Assembly: GCA_964553875.1 (NCBI GenBank)
Contig: CAZKNH010000057.1
Span: 1-24,799, forward strand
Reading direction: 5' to 3'
Length of the DNA stretch: 24,799 nucleotides
Source: ZC4RG20 sp964553875
Lineage (GTDB): Bacteria > Pseudomonadota > Gammaproteobacteria > Steroidobacterales > Rariloculaceae
Below, piece by piece: positions 1 through 6,156 of the stretch. Position numbers and translations under genes: made by a program. The stretch's first letter is position 1. The number at the start of each line of letters is the position of its first letter. The notes beneath the pieces were generated by a model. It made no database searches. It was not told the DNA's origin and saw nothing but the letters and a program-made list of their open reading frames with translations.

Positions 1-25
1 ATGAACGTTTGAGCTCGGCGGGGGC

Positions 26-139
26 GCGGTCTTCGTCATATCGGCATTCGACGGAGCGTGCGCGCCATGGACGGCGCGCCCGCAGCCTCCAGGGACGGAT
101 TCACGGCGGTCCGTCGAATGCCGATATGACGAAGACCGC
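26..139. repeat. Perfect 30-bp inverted repeat with 54-bp centre
   Basis: Bases 26-55 are the exact reverse complement of 110-139, with no mismatch over 30 bp. Complementarity stops abruptly at both outer ends (25/140). The 54-bp centre holds a second hairpin, GCGCGCC (60-66) against GGCGCGC (73-79), with a 6-nt loop. No target duplication is visible in the immediate flanks and no transposase is nearby. The repeat lies downstream of the minus-strand SnoaL-like gene, so its transcript could fold there, but no T-run follows on that strand. A small non-autonomous element (MITE-like) or a structured RNA are both possible. The repeat itself is certain; its role is not. Confidence 0.85.
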
Positions 140-187
140 TTGGACGCGGCGTGCCGCTCATGAAGGAGACAGGACGCGCCGCAACGA

Positions 188-200
188 CGACGGATCGTCG
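188..200 (-). terminator. Small hairpin after the SnoaL-like gene
   Basis: CGACG (188-192) and CGTCG (196-200) form a 5-bp stem with a 3-nt loop, 28 bp past the stop codon of the minus-strand gene. There is no T-run, so intrinsic termination is only a weak possibility. Confidence 0.15.
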
Positions 201-227
201 ATGTCGCGCAATCAGGTCGCTCGCGCT

Positions 228-728
228 CTAGCTCCCTGCGTCGTCTGCCGCGGGTTCCGGCAGCGGGTGCGTGTTGAAAACGTCGCGCGTCATGCGCCAC
301 TCGCCGTCAGGCTGACGGCGGTAGATCCGAAGAAAGCTTCCGGTCGTCGCACGCATCTCGGCGTCGCTGCCCTTCGGGCGCGCTCGCACGACGTAGGTGC
401 CGCGCTGGTACGCGAGGTCGCCGTCGATCACGGTTTCGAGCGGCGTCCACGACTCGTCGATCTCCGTCTGCTCGAAGACGCGCGTCATCGCTTCGACGAG
501 GGCCGCCTTGCCCGCGAGCGGCGGGCGGTTCGGCGCGAGCATGATGTGATCGTCGGTCGTCAACTCGGCGAGCGTCTCGATGTCGCCGTCGTTGATCGCC
601 TGCACGTAACGGCGGTTGAAGTCCTCGATCGCCGCGAGATCGGCTTCGAGCGGGACACGCTCCTCGGCGTGAGCGGCGGCGACGGTCAGTACGCAGACGA
701 CGGCGGCACGGGCCGGGTGCTTTTTCAT
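228..728 (-). CDS. Exported SnoaL-like / DUF4440 family protein
   Basis: The product is 166 residues. It opens with a basic N-terminus and a short hydrophobic stretch ending in AHA, which looks like a Sec signal peptide, so the protein is probably periplasmic. The mature part has the features of a SnoaL-like/DUF4440 (NTF2-fold) domain: an N-terminal helix with FNRRYVQAINDGDIETLAELT, then DDHIMLAPNRPPLAGKAALVE, and a late strand pair around GSFLRIYRRQPDGEWRMTRD. This small cone-shaped fold serves either as an enzyme (cyclase, isomerase) or as a binding domain, and no residue here settles which. The start at 728 is chosen over an upstream in-frame ATG at 797 because GAGGT lies 5 nt before it and the signal peptide begins there. 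It is divergent from the sigma-factor gene, with a 266-bp gap. The function is unknown beyond the fold. Confidence 0.85.
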   Translation of the reverse strand: MKKHPARAAVVCVLTVAAAHAEERVPLEADLAAIEDFNRRYVQAINDGDIETLAELTTDDHIMLAPNRPPLAGKAALVEAMTRVFEQTEIDESWTPLETVIDGDLAYQRGTYVVRARPKGSDAEMRATTGSFLRIYRRQPDGEWRMTRDVFNTHPLPEPAADDAGS

Positions 729-879
729 CGATACCTCGAGCGGCGGACAGTCTCGCGTTCTCCTGGGGCCGATTATCGCGTCTTCGCGCTTCGGCACGCG
801 AGCGTGTGATGGTCATTCCGTGCTGCCGCCGATCGGTGCGCACAAGCTTCTCGAGCCGAGTCCGGCGATCGGAGCGGAT

Positions 880-895
880 GTCGCGCTCGCGCGAC
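880..895. promoter_or_regulatory. Palindrome in the divergent region (possible operator)
   Basis: GTCGCGC (880-886) and GCGCGAC (889-895) form a perfect 7-bp dyad with a 2-bp centre, between the divergent SnoaL-like and sigma-factor genes. The compact symmetry suits a dimeric regulator, but no named consensus was recognised. Confidence 0.25.
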
Positions 896-905
896 GCAAG
901 GCTGC

Positions 906-934
906 TTCTTGATCACCGCCCGGATGGGTATGCT
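906..934 (+). promoter_or_regulatory. Possible sigma-70-type promoter for the sigma factor gene
   Basis: TTCTTG (906-911) and TATGCT (929-934) are 17 bp apart, upstream of the sigma-factor start at 995. Both hexamers are imperfect matches to the housekeeping consensus, so this is a weak call. Confidence 0.25.
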
Positions 935-956
935 TGGCCGCCGAGGACCGGCGCTT

Positions 957-979
957 CGATCGCGAAGAAGGCGCGATCG
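957..979 (+). promoter_or_regulatory. 5'-UTR hairpin just before the sigma-factor ribosome site
   Basis: CGATCGCG (957-964) and CGCGATCG (972-979) form a perfect 8-bp stem with a 7-nt loop. The stem ends 2 nt before the purine-rich Shine-Dalgarno tract (982-990). If transcribed, it could influence ribosome access to the sigma-factor message. Confidence 0.35.
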
Positions 980-994
980 GCAGGGGGGAGAGCG

Positions 995-1579
995 ATGGTC
1001 AGGCGCAAGGGGCCACGAGGCCCAGCTCATTCGGCACTTCTCGCGGCATTCCTCGAATGCCGCAGCTCGTTGCGGCGAGTCGTCGGCCGCATCGCGAGGC
1101 CGCACGACATCGACGATATCCTGCAGGAAACCTTCATCCGCGCGTACGCGGCCTCCCAGAAGGCCGAGATCCGTCATCCGCGCTCGTTCATGCTGAAGAC
1201 GGCTCGCAATCTCGCGTTGAACGCCGTGACGAGCGCCCATGCGACCCGAGTGGAGGATTTCGCCGACTGGGAGGTCTATTTGATCGGCGAAAGTCTCGAA
1301 TCGGAGCTCGAGTCGAAGGAACGGTTCTTGAGCTTCTGCAGAGCCGTTCGGTCGCTCCCCGCGCAATGCCGGCGGGTGTTCGTGCTGAAAAAGGTGTACG
1401 GACTGAGCCAGCAGGAGATTGCCGAGTACCTCGGCATCAGCGAAAGCACGGTCGAGAAGCACGTCGCCAAGGGATTATTGATGTCCATGCACGCGATGCG
1501 CGCGATGGGACATTCGTCGGAGGCCGACGCCGAAGCCGTCGGCACGGCGAACGACGAGAAAGGCGGCGCTCATGGCTAA
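995..1579 (+). CDS. ECF RNA polymerase sigma factor, FecI type
   Basis: This 194-residue protein is an extracytoplasmic-function sigma factor. Region 2 spans roughly residues 15-85, with the typical HDIDDILQETFIRAY helix (38-51) that contacts core polymerase and the -10 element. Region 4 spans about 112-165 and contains the helix-turn-helix LSQQEIAEYLGISESTVEKH (137-156) for -35 recognition. The start is placed at 995 because a strong AGGGGGGAG tract ends 4 nt upstream; the frame is open further upstream but lacks sigma-like sequence. Its last 8 bp overlap the FecR-type gene, and a TonB-dependent receptor with an STN domain follows. This is the standard layout of FecI/FecR cell-surface signalling, in which the sigma factor transcribes the receptor operon once the anti-sigma is triggered. 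The ligand cannot be read from the sigma factor. Confidence 0.93.
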   Translation: MVRRKGPRGPAHSALLAAFLECRSSLRRVVGRIARPHDIDDILQETFIRAYAASQKAEIRHPRSFMLKTARNLALNAVTSAHATRVEDFADWEVYLIGESLESELESKERFLSFCRAVRSLPAQCRRVFVLKKVYGLSQQEIAEYLGISESTVEKHVAKGLLMSMHAMRAMGHSSEADAEAVGTANDEKGGAHG

Positions 1580-2645
1580 GGTCGTCAAGCTGAGATCGCG
1601 TGCCTCGACCGAGCAGGAGGCGGCCGCCTGGATCGCCCGGCTCGACCGAGGCCTCTCGTCGGACGAGGAGGGCGAGCTGCGCCGCTGGCTCGCTGCGAGG
1701 CGGAGCCACCGCGATGCGCTCTTCGAGATGGCCGCGCTCTGGGACGAGGCCGATCGTCTCGCGGAGCTTTCTGCGCTGTTTCCTTTGCAGCAGCGCGACG
1801 GCAACCGCTCGGCGGGACGGTTCGTCCGCTGGGCGTACGCGGTCGGAGCGGTCGTCGCGCTGGCGGCGGCGGCATGGCTCGTGAACGAGCGCTATGCGCG
1901 GCCGCCGGGAGCCGCCGTCGTCCGCGACATCGCTTCGGTGTATCGCACCGGCGTCGGCGAGCGGACGCGGGAGGTGCTGCCCGACGGCTCGGTGGTCACG
2001 CTGAACACGAGAACGGAAATCGTCGCGTCGTATACGGCCGAAGCCCGGGACGTCGTGCTGCGCAGCGGGGAGGCGAGCTTCGAGGTCGCGGAGGACGCCG
2101 ATCGGCCGTTCACGGTGTACGCCGGGAGGAGCGCGGTTCAGGCGCTCGGCACGGTTTTCAACGTGCGCCTCGGCGCCGAGGGTCAGGTGGAGGTCACGGT
2201 GACCGACGGCAACGTCGGCGTGGCGTATACGGAGGCTCCGGTCGGCGCCGAGGCTCGGCGCGCGAGCGAGCCCGTGCGGGCGCGCGGCGGCGAATGGGAC
2301 GCGATCGTCACGGCGGGGCAGGTCGCGGTGCTCGATGCCGCCGAGACGGCGGAAGCGGCGCCGCAAGTGCTGCGGCTCGAGCCCGTCGATATGGATATCA
2401 AGCTCGCATGGCAGCGCGGCATGCTGATTTTCCGCGGCGAGCCCCTCGAGGAGGTGCTCGAAGAAGTCGCGAGATACACGACGACGGAGTTCGTCCTCGC
2501 CGACGAGGAGCTCGCGAGCATTCGCGTGGGCGGCTACTTCAGGGCCGGCGACATCGAGGGACTGCTCGCGGCGCTGCGCGAGAACTTTCAGATCGAAGCG
2601 GAGGCGATCGAGGGAGGCAAGGTCCTGCTGCGCGGCGCTCGCTAG
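1572..2645 (+). CDS. FecR-family anti-sigma / transmembrane sensor
   Basis: The 357-residue product shows the full FecR layout. A cytoplasmic DUF4880-type N-terminal domain (about 15-60) carries the conserved AAWIARLDRG and RRWLAARRSHRDAL segments that bind the sigma factor. One membrane helix follows at about 88-104. The periplasmic FecR domain (about 115-215) includes VLPDGSVVTLNTRTEI, GEASFEV and the AVQALGTVFNVR motif. A C-terminal DUF4974/STN-like domain sits at about 277-345. In this family the periplasmic part senses the STN domain of the partner receptor and controls release of the sigma factor. The start ATG overlaps the sigma-factor stop by 8 bp, implying translational coupling. It is the expected partner of the receptor starting at 2871. 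Confidence 0.93.
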   Translation: MAKVVKLRSRASTEQEAAAWIARLDRGLSSDEEGELRRWLAARRSHRDALFEMAALWDEADRLAELSALFPLQQRDGNRSAGRFVRWAYAVGAVVALAAAAWLVNERYARPPGAAVVRDIASVYRTGVGERTREVLPDGSVVTLNTRTEIVASYTAEARDVVLRSGEASFEVAEDADRPFTVYAGRSAVQALGTVFNVRLGAEGQVEVTVTDGNVGVAYTEAPVGAEARRASEPVRARGGEWDAIVTAGQVAVLDAAETAEAAPQVLRLEPVDMDIKLAWQRGMLIFRGEPLEEVLEEVARYTTTEFVLADEELASIRVGGYFRAGDIEGLLAALRENFQIEAEAIEGGKVLLRGAR

Positions 2646-2738
2646 CACCGCCATTCGAAGCGTTGGAGCGACCGCCAGGCGCGGCTCGGCTTTCCTGAGC
2701 TCCCGCCGGACGTTTCGCGCGACGTCGTTCCGCCGAAT

Positions 2739-2772
2739 GCGAGCCGCCCGGTGAAGGGTGCGCGCGGCTCGC
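2739..2772 (+). promoter_or_regulatory. 9-bp-stem hairpin between the fecR-type gene and the receptor gene
   Basis: GCGAGCCGC (2739-2747) pairs perfectly with GCGGCTCGC (2764-2772) around a 16-nt loop. It lies in the 225-bp gap that should hold the ECF-dependent receptor promoter. There is no T-run. It could be an attenuator, an mRNA end-stabilising structure or chance in GC-rich DNA. No convincing FecI-type -35/-10 pair could be assigned in the gap. Confidence 0.3.
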
Positions 2773-2870
2773 CTCGCCGACCCTCGAAGCCCGGAAAAGC
2801 CGAGTTGGAGAAAAGATCACGGGGAGGAATAGAGGATTTCGGTGCGCGTTTTGTCTCTCCACTGTGCCCT

Positions 2871-5800
2871 ATGAACGTGCCGTACCGGTTCTCGGCGACG
2901 AACCCGTGCAGCATCGCGCTTCGGGCCGCACTCGGCGTGGTCGTCGCGTCGATGTCCGTCGCCGCGTGGGCGTCTGATCCGGACGAGAAGGTTCGCTTCG
3001 AGATCCCGGCTCAGCGCGCGGACGGTGCGCTCACGAGCTTCGCGCGTCAGGCGAGCGTCTCGGTGCTGTTTCCGTTCGACGCGGTCAGCGGGATCGAGAC
3101 GAACGGGCTGGTCGGCACGTACAGCGTGAGCGAGGGGCTCGAGATCCTGCTCGAAGGGACGGGGCTCTGGGCGGTCGTGGACGACGGTCGGCTGATCGTG
3201 CGCGTGACGGACAAATTGGGGGAGCGAAAGGAAATGAAACAGCGCAGAGGCCTTTTTGCAGGCTTGTTCGCCGGACTTGCAGCGAGCGGCGTGGCGTCGA
3301 GCGCCGCGCGTGCCCAGGAATCGCCGCTTCCGGGCGGGGTCGTCGAGGAGATCCAGGTCACGGGCTCGAGGATCCAGCGGTCAGGAATGACGACGCCGAC
3401 GCCGGTGACGACCGTCAGCGCAGAAGAGCTCCAATACATGGCGCCGACGACGCTGATCGACGCCCTCGACCAGTTGCCGCAGTTCGTCGCCAACACGACG
3501 CCGTCGACGGTGAACACGTGGAGCGGAAATGCCGGCGCGAGCATTCTGAACCTGCGCGGCATCGGGTCGAACCGCACGCTCACGTTGCTCAACAACCGCC
3601 GCATCGTGCCGTCGACGCGTCTCGGCACGACGGACGTGAACATACTGCCCGAGGCGATCATCCAGCGCGTCGAGACCGTGACCGGCGGCGCCTCGGCCGC
3701 GTACGGCTCGGATGCCGTGGCGGGCGTGGTCAACTTCATACTCGACACGACGTACGAAGGCCTCGAGGTGAATCTGCAGGCCGGCGCGACGAGCCGCGGC
3801 GAAGGCGAGAACTACAAGCTGTCGATCGCGGGCGGCACCGCCCTTGGCGAGCGCGCGCACATCGTCGTCGCGGGCGACATCTACGAGCACGACGGCATCC
3901 GCGACTGGGACGACTACGAGTGGTACCAGGACTGGGGCATGGTCACGAACCCCGACTGGAGTCCGAACGATCCCCCGGGGACGCATCCGCAGCGGATCTA
4001 CCTGCCGAATCTGCGCACGCGCGCCTACACGTTCGGCGGGCTGATCACGAGCGGAGTGCTCGCCGGAACCGAGTTCCTGCCGGACGGTACGCCGGTGCCT
4101 TTCCAGGACGGCGAGGTCATCTCGGGCGCCGTGCAATCCGGCGGCAGCGGCGCGGACATGGCCCATCGGTACTGGCCCGTCACGGCCAACGAGCGCAGCA
4201 GCCTGTTCGCGCACGTGACCTACGACGTGAGCGACACGCTTCAGTGGTTCTTCCAGGGCCTGTACGGTCGCGGGCACGTCGAGCGGGACAAGGGACCGAA
4301 CATGATGCACGGGCCCTGGGCCGCGACGATCTACGTCGACAACGCCTATCTCGACGAGGAGCTGCGCCAGCGCATGATCGACGCCGGCGAGACGAGCTTC
4401 ACTTTCGCGCGCTCGGGCGGCCGCGACCTCGGCGGCTCGATGCACGTGATGGAGAACGACACGTACTCCTTCACCACGGGCGTCGAGGGCGAGGTCCGCG
4501 ACTGGCGCGTCAATGCGTACTATCAGTACGGCTGGAACGATCAGATCGTCGAGCTCAGAGACACGGTTCGTATCGATCGCGTCTACCGCGCAATGGACGC
4601 TGTCCGTCATCCCGACACCGGCGAGATTGTCTGTCGCTCGACGTTGACCGTGCCGGACGACGGCTGCGTGCCGGCGAACTTCTTCGGCGAAGGCTCCGTT
4701 TCAGCCGAGGCGCGCGCGTATATCCAGGGCACTGAGGACCTGCGCCCCGATGGCGGTCCGCTGGCGTTGATCCAGAAGGTCGATCAGCACTTCGCCGAGG
4801 TCACGTTCGATCGCGAGATCGCGCACGACCGCAACGCCGGCCCCGTCTCCATCGCGGTCGGCGCGTCCTATCGCCGCGACGCGTTCGATCAGAAGAGCAG
4901 CATCACGCCGAGCGTCGACACCGGCGGGCCGAACTGCTTCAGGGGCGCGGAGGAGTCGGCGGCCGCGGGCTATCGCGGCGTCCCGCCGGCTTATCGCGGC
5001 TGCGTGAGCCGCTTCGAGCGCGCGAGCGCGAACGTCGTCGATGGACGTTTCGACGTCAGGGAGGTCTTCGCCGAATCGCTGATTCCGCTCGTCAGAGGCA
5101 AGCGCGGCGTCGAGTCGCTCGACCTGAGCCTCGCGTGGCGCTACGCGGACTACTCGGGCAGCGGCGGCGTGCGCGCGTGGAAGGGCGGTCTCGACTGGTC
5201 GCTGACCGACGACCTGCGGCTTCGGACGACGGTCTCGAGGGACGTGCGCGCAGGCACGCTCTCCGAGCGCTTCGACACATCGGTCGCGGGCACGAACGTC
5301 ACGGACCGATGGCTCCCCGGAGAGCCGACGTACGCGGCGACGCAGATTTCCGGCGGCAATCCGAGCGTCGATCCCGAGGAGGCCGATACTCGCGTATTCG
5401 GCATCGTCTATCAGCCGTCCGCCGTGCCGGGATTCGGCATATCGATCGACTACTTCGACGTCAAAGTGGACGGCGCGATCAACGCGCTCGGCGTGCAGAG
5501 AACGATCGACGGCTGCTTCGAGGACAACATCCAGACGCTCTGCGAGCGCATCACGCGCGGCACGCCCGATCCCGGTCAGGAGCTCGGGCCGATCACGTTG
5601 ATCGTCAACACGTTCCTCAACGTCGACCAGGCGCGCGTCACGGGCATCGACGTCGAGACCGCTTATCGACGCTCGCTCGCGCGCGGCAGCTTCGGCATCA
5701 GGGGGCTGATCAGCAACATCCAGGAGGCGTCGACGACCGTCGACGGCGTGCTGGACGATCAGGCGGGAGAGATGTCGCGGCCGCGGTGGCGCGCGAACCT

Positions 5801-6131
5801 GGGCGCAACGTACAACGTCGGGCCGTGGAGCTTCTATCTGCAGCAGAACTTCATCAGCTCGACGGTGCGCGATCGTGACTGGGTATCGGGCATCGACATC
5901 CACAACAACCGCGTCAGCTCCTTCACGACGACGAACCTCCGGATCGGCTACGACCTCGAGGCGACCGGCGGCCAATGGCGGATGTTCCTGAACGTCAGAA
6001 ATCTGTTCGACCGCGAGCCGCCGCTTGCGCCGGCCGCTTTCGGTGACTTCTTCGGATCGAGCTACACGGACGCCGGAACGTTCGATACGATTGGACGGCA
6101 GTACACCGTCGGCGCTCGCTTCCTGTTCTGA
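2871..6131 (+). CDS. TonB-dependent receptor with N-terminal STN signalling domain
   Basis: The 1086-residue outer-membrane transporter starts with a signal peptide (cleavage near residue 35). An STN domain (about 42-112) follows, with FEIPAQRADGALTSFARQAS; this domain signals to FecR-type sensors. A TonB box-like EEIQVTGSRI lies at about 159-168. The plug domain (about 175-300) includes GGASAAYGSDAVAGVVNFIL at 272-291. A long beta-barrel ends in the terminal aromatic residue F. Family knowledge says such proteins import scarce ligands using TonB energy and, with STN, report occupancy to FecR/FecI. The substrate is not evident. A second complete signal-peptide-like segment and ribosome site occur at residue 122 between STN and plug. 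The chosen ATG at 2871 lacks a clear Shine-Dalgarno; it is preferred over a GTG at 2751 because the signal peptide begins there. Confidence 0.92.
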   Translation: MNVPYRFSATNPCSIALRAALGVVVASMSVAAWASDPDEKVRFEIPAQRADGALTSFARQASVSVLFPFDAVSGIETNGLVGTYSVSEGLEILLEGTGLWAVVDDGRLIVRVTDKLGERKEMKQRRGLFAGLFAGLAASGVASSAARAQESPLPGGVVEEIQVTGSRIQRSGMTTPTPVTTVSAEELQYMAPTTLIDALDQLPQFVANTTPSTVNTWSGNAGASILNLRGIGSNRTLTLLNNRRIVPSTRLGTTDVNILPEAIIQRVETVTGGASAAYGSDAVAGVVNFILDTTYEGLEVNLQAGATSRGEGENYKLSIAGGTALGERAHIVVAGDIYEHDGIRDWDDYEWYQDWGMVTNPDWSPNDPPGTHPQRIYLPNLRTRAYTFGGLITSGVLAGTEFLPDGTPVPFQDGEVISGAVQSGGSGADMAHRYWPVTANERSSLFAHVTYDVSDTLQWFFQGLYGRGHVERDKGPNMMHGPWAATIYVDNAYLDEELRQRMIDAGETSFTFARSGGRDLGGSMHVMENDTYSFTTGVEGEVRDWRVNAYYQYGWNDQIVELRDTVRIDRVYRAMDAVRHPDTGEIVCRSTLTVPDDGCVPANFFGEGSVSAEARAYIQGTEDLRPDGGPLALIQKVDQHFAEVTFDREIAHDRNAGPVSIAVGASYRRDAFDQKSSITPSVDTGGPNCFRGAEESAAAGYRGVPPAYRGCVSRFERASANVVDGRFDVREVFAESLIPLVRGKRGVESLDLSLAWRYADYSGSGGVRAWKGGLDWSLTDDLRLRTTVSRDVRAGTLSERFDTSVAGTNVTDRWLPGEPTYAATQISGGNPSVDPEEADTRVFGIVYQPSAVPGFGISIDYFDVKVDGAINALGVQRTIDGCFEDNIQTLCERITRGTPDPGQELGPITLIVNTFLNVDQARVTGIDVETAYRRSLARGSFGIRGLISNIQEASTTVDGVLDDQAGEMSRPRWRANLGATYNVGPWSFYLQQNFISSTVRDRDWVSGIDIHNNRVSSFTTTNLRIGYDLEATGGQWRMFLNVRNLFDREPPLAPAAFGDFFGSSYTDAGTFDTIGRQYTVGARFLF
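3218..3314 (+). other. Internal ribosome site, in-frame ATG and second signal peptide inside the receptor gene
   Basis: Within the receptor frame, GGGGGAG (3218-3224) lies 9 nt before an in-frame ATG (3234-3236). That ATG opens MKQRRGLFAGLFAGLAASGV, followed by an ARA-QE cleavage-like site (residues 122-148 of the full protein). The TonB box and plug follow directly, as in an ordinary receptor N-terminus. The frame is continuous with the upstream STN domain. Initiation here would give a receptor lacking STN. Confidence 0.6.
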
Positions 6132-6156
6132 GGGAGCGACCCGGGCGAGGGCGGGC

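Noticed and set aside
26..139. Reading the 30-bp inverted repeat as a simple intrinsic terminator
   Set aside because: The arms are far longer than usual, the loop is 54 bp, and no T-run follows on either strand.
9..809. Plus-strand open frame of 266 codons opposite the SnoaL-like gene
   Set aside because: It covers the inverted repeat and the antisense of a gene with a signal peptide, ribosome site and recognisable fold; its own translation has no motif.
806..994. Longer N-terminus for the sigma factor from the upstream in-frame ATG at 806
   Set aside because: The extra residues are Arg/Ser-rich without sigma features, and a strong ribosome site points to 995.
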